Positions 1-11,488 of a stretch of 64,000 nt of DNA are shown here, piece after piece. This DNA is from Epiperipatus broadwayi (taxonomy: Eukaryota > Onychophora > Udeonychophora > Euonychophora > Peripatidae): positions 11,508,385 to 11,572,384 of the forward strand of contig JAQFVV010000020.1 of NCBI GenBank assembly GCA_028023455.1. Reading direction: 5' to 3'. Each line of letters opens with the position of its first letter. Positions within the stretch are counted from its first letter, which is position 1. A program made the position numbers and the translations under genes. The notes beneath the pieces are model-generated. The model was not told where the DNA came from. It saw nothing but the letters and a program-made list of their open reading frames with translations, and searched no databases.

Positions 1-122
1 CGAAATACGTATATTGGTAATTATTAATCTTTTCTACATGTGTGTGGTCATGTGTATCAGTTGTATGAGATAGTGTGGATAGTTGAAGGGTGCTTGAAAA
101 TCTGAGTTCAAATCCTCTATAC
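1..122 (+). repeat. Family A hammerhead repeat, 3' part, cut by window edge
   Basis: The first bases continue the hammerhead core of family A (CGAAA, palindromic ATACGTAT, then TTGGT). They are followed by the conserved downstream body (GTGTGGTCA, TATGAGATAG, TGGATAGTTGAAGG) and the terminal motif CTGAGTTCAAATCC. The same order is seen at 6899-7042, 12775-12925 and 34896-35028. The upstream half lies outside the window, so the integrity of the ribozyme cannot be judged. Confidence 0.8.
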
Positions 123-289
123 TTACAATTAAGCTCCCAGGTTTGTGAAGAGTGCCTGGTTTCAAATATTTTAATTTTTATGAATGTTATTTTGCTTGCA
201 GCAAAACATATGTTCATCATAATTGTAAAATACAATTATCTTAATTGTAAATTATTTTGAAGAAATAAAAAAAAAACCAAATGATTTTC

Positions 290-1478
290 TACATTCATCA
301 TCATCATCAACAACGATTACCAATCCACTGCAGGATGAAAGTCTTTCCAAGTTCAACCCATCTTCTTCAATCTTTAGCTTCTCTTCTCCACATCACCCCT
401 GCACACTTTCTTATTTCATCCATCTATCTCACATGATGTCACTTTCTGGGTCTTTTACAATCTTTTGGAATCCAATTCAAGATTTCAATTGTCCATCTAT
501 TATCATCTCTTCTACAGTATGTCTAGCCCAACTCCACTACAGTATTTTAATTTTTTCAATGTGGTCAGTAACACCACTTTATTCTTTTACCCATATATTG
601 CATATTCAATCTCTTCTTGTTACTCCTAACATGCATCTCTCCGTAGTTTTTTGAGTGGTCTGAAGTTTCTGTATTTTTCTTCTATTAAGTGTCCAAGTCT
701 CAGATCCATAAGTAAGACTGGTAAAACATACTTATAAAAAACCTTCATTTTCAAACACATAGACATATTTTGTTTTAGTATCAAGTTATTTCTACCAAAA
801 GCACTCCAACCAAGTTTAATTCTATGATTAATTTCATCCATTATGTTTCCATCTGTATTAATAATCTGACCAAGGTATTTGCCGCTGTTAACTTCTTCTA
901 ACTCATCATAATCAATCTTTATTTTCATATTTTGAGAAAATCCATTGAACATTACTTTAGTCTTTTTATCTTTAGTCCTACTTTCCTACTTTCATCTGAT
1001 AACTCCTGCAACATTTTCTGCAGCCCTAAAGCATCATTTGCAAAAACAACATCATCTGCAAAATCTAAATGATTTAAATAATCTCCATTTACTTTCACTC
1101 CTTTAGATTCCCATTTTAATCCACAAAATACTTCTTGCAGCACTGCAGTGAAAAGTTTTGGAGATATGGAGTCACCTTATCTTACACCCTTCTCAATGTT
1201 CACTTTCCCAGTATCATTATGTAATCTAATTGTTGCTATTGCATTTTTATAAATATTCTTTAAAAATATGATAATATCCTGGATCTATATCTTGATGATC
1301 CAATGCTTTAATCACTGAAGAAATGTTTATAGAATCAAATGCCTTTTCATAATCTATAAATTCAAAACATAATGGCAACTCATATTCATTTGTCCTTTCT
1401 ATAACTTCTCTCAATACTTGTATATGATCTACTATATTAAAACCACATTTAAATCCAGTTTATTTTCTTGGTTGCTGA
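290..1478 (-). pseudogene. RTE-type LINE reverse transcriptase, decayed copy 1
   Basis: Read on the minus strand, this encodes the 3' half of an RTE-clade non-LTR retrotransposon polyprotein, which would copy element RNA into the target site. From its start near 1478 it shows FKCGFNIVDHIQVLREVIE, reverse transcriptase motif A (FEFIDYEKAFDSI, near 1345), motif B degenerate with a stop just after GVR (near 1180), motif C LDFADDVVFA (near 1060), KYLGQIINTDGNI, and the C-terminal region. The 3' end has a GAT-type trinucleotide tail (CATCATCATCATCA at 298-311 on the plus strand), as is usual for RTE elements. Stops and frameshifts break the frame into at least three pieces (626-952 and 952-1143 are two of them). 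It matches copy 2 (1602-2540) in opposite orientation. It is a dead 5'-truncated copy; the endonuclease domain is absent. Confidence 0.9.
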
Positions 1479-1601
1479 AAATCCAATGTTTAATATTTGT
1501 ACATTATACAGTTAATAATCAATATCGTATGATCAAAGGTTACTAAACATAAGATTAAAATATCATTTATTTGATCAATTTAAATCATTATAAATATATA
1601 T

Positions 1602-2522
1602 AATGATACTGGAAAAATCAACATTGAGAAAGGTGTAAGACAAGGTGACTCAATATCTTCAAAACTTTTTACAGCAGTGCTGCAAGAAGTATTTTGTGGA
1701 TTAAAATGGGAAACTAAAGGAGGGAAAGTAAATGGAGAGTTTTTAAGTCGTTTAGATTTCACAGATGATGTAGTTGTTTTTGCAAATAATGCTTCAGAGC
1801 TGCAGGAAATGTTGCAGGAGTTAGCAGATGAAAGTAGAAAAGTAGGACTAAAGATAAATGCTAAAAAGACTAAAGTAATGTTTAATCGATTTGCTCAAAA
1901 TATGAAAATAAAGATTGATTATGAAGAATTAGAAGAATTTAACAGTTACAAATACCTTGGTCAGATTATTAATACAGATGGAAACATAATGGAGGAAATT
2001 AATCATAGAATTAAACTTGGTTGGAGTGCTTTTGGTAGAAATAACTTGATACTAAAAGGAAATATGCCTATGTGTTTGAAAAGGATAGTTTTTAACAAAT
2101 GTGTTTTACCAGTTCTTACTTATGGATCTGAGACTTGGACACTTAATAGAAGAGCAATACAGAGACTTCAGACCACTCAAAGGAGTATGGAGAGATGTAT
2201 GTTGGGAGTAGCAAGAAGAGATCGAAAACGCAATGTATGGGTAAGACAACAAACAGGTGCTAGTGACCTTATTGAAAAAATTAAAAGATTGAAATGGAGT
2301 TGGGCTGAACATATTTCTAAAAGAGATGATAATAGATGGACAATTGAAATTTTAAACTGGATTCCAAAAGATTGTAAAAGACCCAGAAAGAGACCACATG
2401 TGAGATGGATGGATGAAATAAGGAAATGTGCAGGGGTGTTGTGGAGAAGAGAAGCTAAAGATTGGAGAAGATGGATTAAACTTGGAGAGACCTTCATCCT
2501 GCAGTGGATTGACAATGGTTGA
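1602..2522 (+). CDS. RTE-type LINE reverse transcriptase C-terminal part, copy 2
   Basis: An uninterrupted frame runs from about 1584 to the stop at 2520-2522; no credible start codon is seen because the element is 5'-truncated. The protein has RT motif B (GVRQGDSIS, 1632-1658) and motif C as FTDDVVVFA (near 1761-1787), where the family normally has FADD. It continues with AKKTKVMFN, KYLGQIINTDGNI, LTYGSETWTL, a WAEHISKRDDNRW stretch and the RTE/BovB-like ending around RPRKRPHVRWMDEI. The 3' UTR is very short and ends in GGTTGATGGTGATGATGATG (2517-2536), the typical RTE trinucleotide tail. The endonuclease and motif A are missing, so it cannot transpose by itself. The open frame suggests a younger copy than its inverted partner at 290-1478. 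Confidence 0.9.
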   Translation, partial: NDTGKINIEKGVRQGDSISSKLFTAVLQEVFCGLKWETKGGKVNGEFLSRLDFTDDVVVFANNASELQEMLQELADESRKVGLKINAKKTKVMFNRFAQNMKIKIDYEELEEFNSYKYLGQIINTDGNIMEEINHRIKLGWSAFGRNNLILKGNMPMCLKRIVFNKCVLPVLTYGSETWTLNRRAIQRLQTTQRSMERCMLGVARRDRKRNVWVRQQTGASDLIEKIKRLKWSWAEHISKRDDNRWTIEILNWIPKDCKRPRKRPHVRWMDEIRKCAGVLWRREAKDWRRWIKLGETFILQWIDNG

Positions 2523-2540
2523 TGGTGATGATGATGAAAT

Positions 2541-4339
2541 ATATATTGGCAAAAAAAAGAGATTTAATCATTAATATTATTACACATCACGATTAACTAT
2601 AGATTGCATTTTTAAGCAAATTTTTTTTTAATTTCATTGCATTTATGTAAAATAATTAAATTTGCATTTTTCTTTAAAAAACCAACAGTGTTGCAAAAAC
2701 ATTTTTTTATGTTTTATTGCTTATATATTTTTAAAAAATTATAATAAAACAAACTTCATTAAAAAAAATTTTTTTAAATGTATAGTGTCATTTTTTTTTT
2801 TCATTTTAAAATGTATATTGTGATTAGTTTTTTCCCTTTTTTTGTTTATGCTCCAATCTAATGAATCATCAATTAGGAAATATTTTCTTGCTATACAAGA
2901 AGCAAAATGGTGGACATCAATAAAAAATTATATTTTTTAAAATTATGATTAAAGAAATGTTTTATGCACTATATTTACCCACTGGTTAGCAATTGCTTTC
3001 TAATAATGTTAGTAAAATGTTTATTCATTAATTAATACTTTTTTTAATAGAATTTTTATATATTTTGAATTTAATGTGACAAATTATTATTTTTAACTAT
3101 AATTCATTATAATTGCTTATTTTTTATATGAGATCTTTGATTTACGTTGCATTATGAAACATCAATTGTCCTTATTAACTGGGTAATATGTGTTATTAAA
3201 AAAGTCAACCCTTTTTTGTATATCAAGTAAAAATACATATATTAATGTTTTTAATTGTTATTTTGGTGAATTTATTTGCATCCCAAATACACTTTTCTAT
3301 TCTTTCTCTTTCTCACTGCTCTTCCTCTCACACAATTTTTAACTTACTACCATTGTTCAGTTAAACAGTTAGAGGTCAGATAGTCATGAGACTTTCATGC
3401 CATTGGTTATCTCCCTCTATCTAATTGTGCTAATGAGATTGTGCATTAGTTCAATAATGGTTGGATAATATAAATTAAAATTATGAGTTAATTATGAATC
3501 AGTTTTCTAAAGTGTTTGGAAGAATCATATTTATTTTGGAGGGAGGCTTTTATTTTCAACCAAAATGACAAAAAATGATGTTCTACCTCATATTTATTTT
3601 ATAGTTTTGTTATTTTATTGTTCTGAAATAAAAACCATTCTTTATCAAATATTATATATAATTAAAATTCAAAGTTTATTTTAATCTCAGTCATCAAACA
3701 AAGCAATTAAAAATAAATAAATAAATGCCTCTGAGGTGGGGTAGCATAAGCATTTTTAGAAATAAGACAAATCTGTGTATAAATATTTCAAATATATTGT
3801 TTTTGTCTTTTGTAGACTAGGTTAAAAAGTTAATCACTGTGTTATTTTATGTTGAAAAAATTAGGTAAAACAAAAAAAAAAGGGGGGGGGGAGGGTGTAA
3901 TTATTTTTTAAGCTCTTATAAATTTTCAAAAATTGTATTATTAATTGCATTATATAAATTGCATATGCTTTCCTAGATCACAAATAATATACATCTTTCT
4001 AAATCAAACTATTGACATAAATTTAACTATCTTTGTTTTATTTCACTCATATGTATATAAATACAATGATGAAATAAAACTCTACTTGTTATTCGGTGAA
4101 CATCTGAGAAGATCTTATTTTATTCCACATGTTTGCTGAGTAGATTGTGGGGATTGTCAAATTTGACAACTGAAATATAATGAAATAGAATCACATAAAT
4201 CACTTTTTTATTGTTTAAAATATGCTTATTCACATTAATACAACAGTAGTACATTCACTTGCCGTGCCTTGTGAGCTGAATTCAAGTTCAGACTTGGTAA
4301 TATTGAATTTTTTTTTAGTCAAGCTCACATTTTTCTTTT
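2541..4339. other. AT-rich DNA, no gene seen
   Basis: There are poly(A) and poly(T) runs and short AT repeats. A purine tract of about nine A followed by about ten G lies at 3869-3893. I see no coding or element signature. Confidence 0.6.
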
Positions 4340-5513
4340 AGATGAAAGGCGTATATGCTCCTTAGGTACATTTATACAATAAACAAAATAAATCAGATAG
4401 CAAAGAAATATATTTGGGGGAAAACTTCAAGACTGCTGTCAATTTCAACATTGCAATTACCAATTAACCAGGGAGGACTTAACCTGATTGATCCATGTGA
4501 ATATGTATCTTACATTAAAACTAGAACATATGTGAATGTAATACAATGCCAATGTTTTAATCCACCAAAATGTGATGTAAAAATACTTAGCAAAACAGAA
4601 AAAGAAAGATCTGTTATGGCAGATTTATTCATAGCATACAAAGACTTATAAGATGAAATAAACATAACCAACGTGTTCAACATAAAATACAGGCACTTGA
4701 AAAAGCAAATTGATCAGGATGGGTCTTCTTGGGTAGAGGTATCAAAAAATGGTGTTTTGAAGAACTTCCAGTCAAGCTTACATGAAATTTATTTTTAAAT
4801 TAACGAATAGTATAAATAAAAGATTAAATATGAGTCTGGAAACATTTTGTATATTTTGTAGGACCAGAGATGAGACATTTTTGCATTTGTTTGAGGAATG
4901 CAGGACATTTAAACAAATAAGAAATAAAGTATTTCATAATCCAATTATAAATCTGAAAAGTTTGGTGATACAAAACATAAAAAAATGTAACCACATAATG
5001 CAATGATTGTGGTGCACACATTAAAGACAATATGGTCAATAAGGTGTGGTATGATTTTTGATAATAACAAGTACAACTGGATGAAGAAATTGGATAAAGA
5101 ATGGGATAAATATTTTGATCAATGTTTAAGATACCTACCAAGGAAAATGATGGAAAAGATATGGGGAAGCACAGAGTCAACAGTGTGTAAAATATGGAAA
5201 TGAAGGTATCAGCTAATTTAAAACAGTCAACCAAGAAGATTAAAACATATAAAAACAGTTGCATAAGGGGTATATTGAAGAAAATGAATAGTAATTTAAA
5301 GAAATGTATGTAAATAATTATACTATATGTGTAAAGAGTGTAAATATTTTGGATTTTATATTTCTGTATGTGAATGATTTAGTTTTTGATAACAAAGATA
5401 CTACTTAGACATATGTTTCTAGCTACTTTTTAAATGTAAAAGAATAATTGAAAAATAACTGAAGTTGGAAGCCAGATGAACAATATTTTTTCTTCCGCTC
5501 CACAATAAAAAAA
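4340..5513 (+). pseudogene. L1/Tx1-like LINE, 3' end, broken
   Basis: Three neighbouring frame pieces give the C-terminal region of an L1/Tx1-group non-LTR retrotransposon ORF2. Piece 1 (4355-4651) has the post-RT motif KKYIWGKTSRLLSISTLQLP followed by NQGGLNLID, which corresponds to the L1 'FIWxGKxPRI..LxLPxxxGGLxLPD' block. Piece 2 (4782-5006) has the CCHC zinc knuckle CIFCRTRDETFLHLFEEC, which binds nucleic acid in this group. Piece 3 (5003-5203) has LKTIWSIRCGMIFDNN, like the usual 'LWxIWKxRNxxxF' ending. The pieces are separated by stops and frameshifts. A likely 3' UTR follows, ending near AATAAAAAAAA at 5504-5513. The RT core and endonuclease are absent, so it is 5'-truncated. Confidence 0.75.
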
Positions 5514-6217
5514 ACTCCAGAGAGATATTTATCTTGCAGTGGGCTATTTAAAGATTGATTTAATTTTTACCAAACTATAATTTGCAACAAATATATAAGA
5601 AACTATATTAAAATGCTTTAGAAACTACTTTCATAATAATAATAATTGTTTGATCAGTTGCTCAGGAGGTTATACAATGTTTATGTATTTAAGTGACAGA
5701 AGACTATTCTATTCGTTTAATCAAACGGAATTTTTTGAAACTTTTCTTAGCTGTAAATCAATCAAAAATCTTTAGTATTAAGTTTGCTCTCCAATTAAAA
5801 AAATAACCAGGACACTTTAAAAGTAACGTTGTAAGATAATTGCAGTGTTTTAATACATAGTACAAAATTCATTTAAGTGGAAATATTAAAAAAATCCAAC
5901 AAAAGATGTGATGTATGAATCACATCCACGTTAAACAATTATGACAACTACATTGTTTATTCCAACATAATTTTATTTATTGAGTTCTTGGTAGTCCATC
6001 TTCAAATATATCTCCCAGAACATAATTATTTAAAGCAGTGATAATGTTATATTATAATATAATTTGAATATAAAATTTGGACATAGGAAAAAAATACTAT
6101 TACTGGTGCTTTAGAAATGTAATACTGGTGAAGACTTTTGAAAATTCTGTGAATAACAAAGAAAGTGATCAAATCGATATTGGATCAGTTCTGAAGAAAA
6201 AATTGTCCTACTTTGAA
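5514..6217. other. AT-rich DNA, no feature
   Basis: No protein signature, repeat family member or RNA gene is recognisable here. Confidence 0.6.
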
Positions 6218-6232
6218 TATATTATGAGATTA
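6218..6232 (+). repeat. Target-site duplication, left (15 bp)
   Basis: Identical to 7043-7057. It bounds the family A inverted dimer. Confidence 0.85.
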
Positions 6233-6391
6233 TTATATGAATTTTTTTCTACAGTACAGGCTTTTTCATACCTGTAGTCCAATATATAATATATAGGGTT
6301 TGAACTCAGACTTTCTCATGACCCTCAACTATCTACAAATCTCACACTGCTGACACACTTGACAACACACATGTCAAAAAGATAAACAATC

Positions 6392-6433
6392 ACCAATATA
6401 TATAATATGCTAAACCAGCACTCATCAGTTGGT
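6392..6433 (-). ncRNA. Hammerhead ribozyme remnant, family A left arm
   Basis: On the minus strand: ACCAA (stem I), CTGATGA, stem II GTGCT with loop GGTTT and AGCAT, then TTATATAT where GAAATACGTAT is expected, then TTGGT (stem I). The GAAA core is lost, so this copy should be inactive. Confidence 0.75.
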
Positions 6434-6898
6434 CCAGATTATCATCACACATATATACAATCAATGCTCAGCTTTACCCCACAACTCTTCAGTCATCCAT
6501 TTCATTGAAAATCTGATGATGGAATTCTCAAAGCCCATATTGATGCCAACCTTCTCATCCTACCCATGTTGACCATAAGTCAGTCTGACCCCTCATGTAC
6601 AAAAATCCATATAATAAAATATTGTGCTGTAAGGTCTGCCTATCCCTTATATATGTATGTAAATGGATTATGTCCTGTACATGAGGGGTCTGAGGGACTT
6701 ATGGCCAACATGGGTAGGATGAGAAGGTTGGCACCAATGTGGGCTTTGAGTAGTCCATCATCGCATTTTCAATGAAAATGGATGGTTGAAGAGTTGTGGG
6801 GTGGAGTGGATTGAAGCTTGTCCAGTAAAGTATAAAGATTGGCTATCTTAATATAAGCTGAGCATTGATTGTATATATGTGAGGAGATGATAATCTGG

Positions 6899-6942
6899 AC
6901 CAACTGATGAGTGCTGATTTAGTACAAAATACATATATTGGT
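6899..6942 (+). ncRNA. Hammerhead ribozyme remnant, family A right arm
   Basis: ACCAA, CTGATGA, GTGCT-loop-AGTAC, AAAA in place of GAAA, ATACATAT, ATTGGT. Stem I (ACCAA with TTGGT) and the CTGATGA box are intact. The G-to-A change in GAAA and a mispaired stem II should abolish cleavage. Confidence 0.8.
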
Positions 6943-7042
6943 GATTATTTATCTTTTCGACTGTGTGTGGTCAAGTGGGTCTGCAGTATGAGATAGCATG
7001 GATAGTTGAAGGTCATGTGAAAGTCTGAGTTCAAACCCCTAT

Positions 7043-7057
7043 TATATTATGAGATTA
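7043..7057 (+). repeat. Target-site duplication, right (15 bp)
   Basis: Identical to 6218-6232. Confidence 0.85.
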
Positions 7058-7448
7058 GCTAATTTATGAGAAAGTGTATATTTCTTAGAAATATTGAAAA
7101 GAGGACAATTAATAAAATAAATGGATAGATGACAGGACTTTATGAAGACGTGCTATTTTTATGATTACTGGAAAAGGATATTGACTTGATAAGTATTTAA
7201 TATTAATAATAATTTGGTTTCCTCAGTATTATATTACTCAAGTTGTAAACAATTAAACATAAGCTCTTTATTTCTTTTTAGAATTGGTTATATAAGCATA
7301 TATAAAAAATAATGCATGGTGGAAAATACGGATTTATATCCATTAGTGCTTATATAAAAAAAGATAAAATTCATTGATATTTATAATACAAGTATTTCAG
7401 AAAAATTTTGAAATTCTGCTTCTTACAAAGCTCTTCATTAAAGTTGCA
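7058..7448. other. AT-rich DNA, no feature
   Basis: Nothing recognisable lies between the two family A insertions. Confidence 0.6.
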
Positions 7449-7460
7449 TTAGATTTTAAT

Positions 7461-7739
7461 ATATGAATTTTTTTCTACAGTACAGGCTTTTTCATATCAG
7501 CATTCCAATATGTAATATATAGGGGTTTGAAATCAGACTTTCACACGACCCTCAACTATCTATGCTATCTCATACTGCTGACACATTTGATCACCCACAT
7601 GTCAAAAAGATAAATAATCATCAATAGACGTATTTCGTGCTAAATCAACACTCATCTGTTGGTCCAGATTATCATCTCCACACATATATACAATCAAAGC
7701 TCAGCTTATATTAAGATAGCCAATCTTCACACTTTAATG
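7461..7739 (-). mobile_element. Family A element, 5'-truncated, with 12-bp target-site duplication
   Basis: A single minus-strand copy. Its 3' terminus carries the tail module (CTGTAGAAAAAAATTC read on the minus strand) and its 5' part is missing beyond the GTGAAGATTGGCTATC block. TTAGATTTTAAT occurs directly on both sides (7449-7460 and 7740-7751). Truncation at the 5' end with a variable-length duplication is the pattern of target-primed reverse transcription. Confidence 0.85.
7620..7663 (-). ncRNA. Hammerhead ribozyme remnant, family A
   Basis: Minus strand: ACCAA, CAGATGA (one change from CTGATGA), stem II GTGTT with AGCAC (closed by G-C, one G-T pair), intact CGAAATACGT, then TTGAT. Apart from the conserved U changed to A and stem I wobble, this is the best preserved family A core in the window. 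Confidence 0.8.
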
Positions 7740-7751
7740 TTAGATTTTAAT

Positions 7752-9151
7752 TTAACATTAAATAAATTATTCAAGTTCAACAACTTTAAATCATTCAATT
7801 TTATAAGATCCTTGATGCCAATTATTATTTATATAATTATTAGTAAGAACACCATATCTGGCTACATATAAAAAACTCATGTAAACTGGATATAATGTTA
7901 TTAAACAACTTATACCATTACAACGTATATCTACCATACGTGGGGTGTGATAAATTCATATGCATAGAATGGTGTTTAACGTAATGATTAATTTTAGTTG
8001 AAAGATATCTGATAGAATTTTAAAATATTTTGTAAACATTTTATTATTCACTTTTAGTATATCATATTTTTTATTATAAAAATAAATATCTGTCGATCCA
8101 TTTGGTCTATATTTAAACAGAAAAAACTATTGCATAATGTGGTTCAACATGTATTATTATCTTCATTAAATAAGCTTTATTTTTGATTTTTCTAATAAAT
8201 ACTCTAACCAATATGAATCATCTTTCAAAACAATGATACACATGTTCATTTGTCTTACTATAGATAAATGAGTCACCACAGATATTTTGGATGGATTCAC
8301 AAGATTAAATGAAAAGTTGAGTAAAATCTTTCTGATACACAAATCTGATAAAGTGAATTTTTTTTATACTTGCTTTAAAATGTCTAAATTAAGATTTTTT
8401 GTAGTAAGCAATGAGATGGTGATTAAGCAAACTGCCTTCAAGTGAACATTTCTCAGCAGCTAGATTCGAACAGCCTTGATATTACTGGAGTTATATCAAC
8501 TAATTCAGAACTACTCACGATCATATTGCTTATATGCTTTATAAATGAAATTTAACTGCTTTTGTTATATGTCGAAATGATCAAACACAAATGACGTATC
8601 ACTTTATTAATATCTATTATTTCTTTATGATGTTTGTTAATAGTTAAGCTATAATAATGTAAATTCATAAGTTAATTAAGAAAAAAGTTTTTGAAGACAT
8701 TACCGAATTCTCATTCATAATAATAAAAAAAAACCCCACTCACATAATGGATGAGGTCAAATTTTCTATTGTTAAAAAGTAAATGATACTTATTAAAAAT
8801 AGCTTATTGTAAGTATAAAACTATATATATTTACATTCCTAGTATTATTTCCAGGAGCTTCCGTGTAGTAAAAATATAATTGTTAAATAGTTGATGTTTC
8901 AGAACGATAACAAGTACTTTACTACATGGAAGCGCCCGGAAATAATAGTATGAATTCATCATTTATCTGTGAGAATATTAGAATTAATATATATATAATT
9001 AACGATGAAGTTTAATAGATGAGTTTGTAAGTCCTACTAAAATATAAGCTACTTAGACAGCATTTAATACTTTTGTCTGCGAAGTTAAAATACAGAGTAA
9101 GATTTAATTTTATCATTTCATAGTTCAGTAATAATATTATTCAAGTATTGA
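7752..9151. other. AT-rich DNA with one small foldback
   Basis: Only the hairpin at 8847-8956 stands out. No protein signature is present. Confidence 0.55.
8847..8956. repeat. Small foldback repeat
   Basis: The left arm, near CCTAGTATTATTTCCAGGAG (8848-8867), reappears inverted in the right arm (GGAAATAATAGTATG near 8938-8952) with a roughly 40-base spacer. The minus strand of the spacer reads CGTTCTGAAACATC, similar in form to the GAAAC-containing segment of the hammerhead repeats, but no CTGATGA partner is visible. It could be a MITE or a collapsed foldback of the PLE-related type. Confidence 0.6.
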
Positions 9152-9259
9152 TTCTTTTTTTTTTTAAGTGTCATAGCATCGGCCGGAACGCGAACCCGCA
9201 ACCCGGGCAACTACCTGCAAGTGCAAAGCAGTCGCGCTGACCTCTAGAGCACCAATTCT
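9152..9259 (-). repeat. tRNA-like SINE, copy 1
   Basis: On the minus strand: CTCTAGAGGTCAGCGCGAC (box A-like region), TTGCACTTGCAG (anticodon-arm-like), GGGTTCGCG (box B-like), CCGGCCGATGC, ATGACACTT, and an A tail. The same order occurs at 27038-27131 and 46675-46776. The short length, tail and repeated occurrence favour a SINE over a tRNA gene. Confidence 0.8.
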
Positions 9260-11488
9260 TTTTGTGTGAATATATTCCGTAATATGCGAATAAAAAATAA
9301 TAATCTGATGCAGCTTAACATCCTGGTATATTTTATCCAGGAACCAATTACTGAAGAAAAAATTTTGATGGTGATATAAGTGACTCAGTTTTATTTTGGA
9401 AATTTGACAATACATCAATGATGTTTGGAATTATTTGTTTGTTACAGATGTCTCTTAAGATTCAGAATACAATTTACACACACACACACACACTAAACCT
9501 TTCAAAGGTGCAACAAATTTTCTATTTTTTTTAAAGGTATGTTTAGAACTAACATTCTGTCACACATTTTTAAAACACATGAATATAGACTTCAGTTGGC
9601 TCAAATCACAAACTCTTACATATATTTTCATCATGTGTTCAGTATTTATCATTGTCAAACTATTTCAGTTTTATTTACACATACTTAGAACTTTGACATC
9701 ATACACTCCAGTTAAATACATTAATAATTATTCCTAATCATTTATTAGGTTAGAAATTATCATATTATTCTTAGATAGAATAATTAGTATTAAATTTATC
9801 TGAAATGGGTGATATCAAAATTATAAGTAAAGAAAGTTTAGCACTTGCTAATCAAATTGTAAAAAAGATTTCTAGATAAGTATAAGGCATTAGAAATGCA
9901 TCAAATAGCTAAATCATATGATGTTCAAACACTGGAAAGGACAAATTGAACCTTAATCTATCATTCTACTTCTGTGCTAAACCACATAAGACACTCTGAG
10001 ATAATTATTATGCAAAATCAATTTTTTTCCTTATGTGTTCATTTTTTTTGAATAACTTAAATATGTAAACTAATGACAAATAACTGTGATACATTTTTAT
10101 AGTTTTAATGATTTAATTAAACACCTTAATAAGCCAAATTTTGACTGGAAAGAGAAGTGAAAGGAAACATTCATTTTTGAAGTTTTAAAGGAATCAAGCA
10201 GAACAATTTTCTAATGTCCACTTCAAATATTTTTGTCATTGTAGCTGTTATTACTATATAATTGTTTATATATTAAACACACATACACAGGCTGCTTAAT
10301 CAGCACATCTCAACCAACATAGAGAGTTTACTGGTTTTCACCTATAAATTTAAGACCAAAAAAAAATATGGTCTCTCTTCTCAATTACTGAAATATTAGT
10401 TGAATTTTCTTATAAGTCAGGGTAAAGGTGTGGTTGAATTAGCTCTTGTTTTGAGTACATGCATTTACAATTATGAAAGACAAAAGTCAATTGTGGCCCT
10501 CAGTCTCTGGAGGCTGTAAAATCATCAACCAAGATAGCAATTGGTGGCTGACAGCAGAGATTGTTACGAATCTCCTAATTGCAAATCCAGGTTGGGTGAC
10601 TTTTTATTGAAGTGAGAGATTACATGAATTGAAAGAACTATTTAATATTAAATGAGTCATAATTGGACTTGTGAAATTAAATGAAAAGATGAAGAGACAA
10701 TTACTTTGAAAAGGAGATGTGCGCTTTAATACAAAAGGACAAGTATTGATATGACAAGTGGAGTGGGATTCAATATTGTGGAGATTGGTAATATATAAAA
10801 CAGAGTGGCAAATTATGGAAGATATAAAATTTAGATAATTCAGATTAATGCTTAACAAAACTTTCTATGACTTTTTTTAAAAATATAAATTACATAGTTA
10901 TTGGTCTAATATCAAATTATTATAATTATATAGGAAGTTTGATTTGGGTTCAAAATCTTAATACATTTTTGAATTTTGCATGATTAGCTTGTTAATATAG
11001 GTTTTTGGATACAAATATAGATTAAGTCCAAAGCTCGTTGTTAAAGTGGCAATAAGGTAGGTATTAAATATTGATATGTATACATAACAGTACTATTATC
11101 CAATAGTCATTGATTTTGCTAAGAGCATTAATTTGAATAAAATCTTTTGCATATATGTATTTAATTAAAATTGTTATATGTGTACATACTCAATATATGT
11201 ATAAGAACGAATTTTCACTTATTATTATACCTTTACATTTGATTTTATTACAAATATCCTTAGCTAAAAAATTAACTTTGAATTTCTTCCAAAGCATAAG
11301 CTTGTGGTTAAGACCTGTAGAGGTCCCTACCTTTGCATTTTCACCGCATATTCTTGAGGTTTACAGTTACTTCTGCTTTATTGAAAATACTTTTTCCTTA
11401 CATTTTAATGCAATAAATTTATAACAGCTATTTTTTATAAATTAAAAAAAAAATCTAAATAAATTATTTTACTAAATACATTTTTGAA
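9260..11488. other. AT-rich DNA, no gene seen
   Basis: A (CA)n run lies at 9476-9493. A short segment (11302-11375) resembles the inner hairpin of the 56 kb foldback and is listed separately. No coding signature is present. Confidence 0.55.
11302..11375 (+). repeat. Diverged relative of the 56 kb foldback core
   Basis: AGAGGTCCCTAC, TTTGCATTTT, CGCATATT and TTGAGGTTTACAG match, in order, the minus strand of 56143-56205. Both copies translate to an EVPTxAFxxHIxEV string, but this reflects shared repeat DNA and not a gene. Confidence 0.5.

Larger units (their letters stand above)
290..2540. repeat. Head-to-head inverted pair of RTE copies
   Basis: The minus-strand copy (290-1478) and plus-strand copy (1602-2540) are the same family, so roughly 298-1180 is the inverted complement of 1599-2535. 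A transcript through both arms could fold into an approximately 0.9 kb duplex with a central loop of a few hundred bases. Differences between the arms (FADD against FTDD, several frameshifts in the left arm) show that they are not a recent copy of each other. Confidence 0.85.
6233..7042. mobile_element. Family A inverted dimer with 15-bp target-site duplication
   Basis: The left arm (6233 to about 6620, minus) and right arm (about 6622-7042, plus) are two copies of the same repeat joined head to head. The arms share GGATTATGTCCTGTACATG, GGTAGGATGAGAAGGTTGG, the hammerhead region and the end motif CTGAGTTCAAACC. The left arm has an extra tail module (CTACAGTACAGGC near 6249). The sequence TATATTATGAGATTA occurs immediately outside on both sides (6218-6232 and 7043-7057), so the whole inverted dimer entered as one insertion. 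Function beyond transposition is not visible. Confidence 0.85.

Noticed and set aside
433-654. Plus-strand frame over the first RTE copy
   Set aside because: Antisense shadow of the RTE reverse transcriptase.
4824-5264. 146-codon minus-strand frame
   Set aside because: Shadow of the L1/Tx1-like element on the other strand; no domain.
11155-11424. 89-codon frame sharing an EVPTxAFxxHIxEV string with a minus-strand frame at 56101-56307
   Set aside because: The similarity comes from a shared foldback repeat with inverted symmetry, and neither frame has codon or domain support as a gene.
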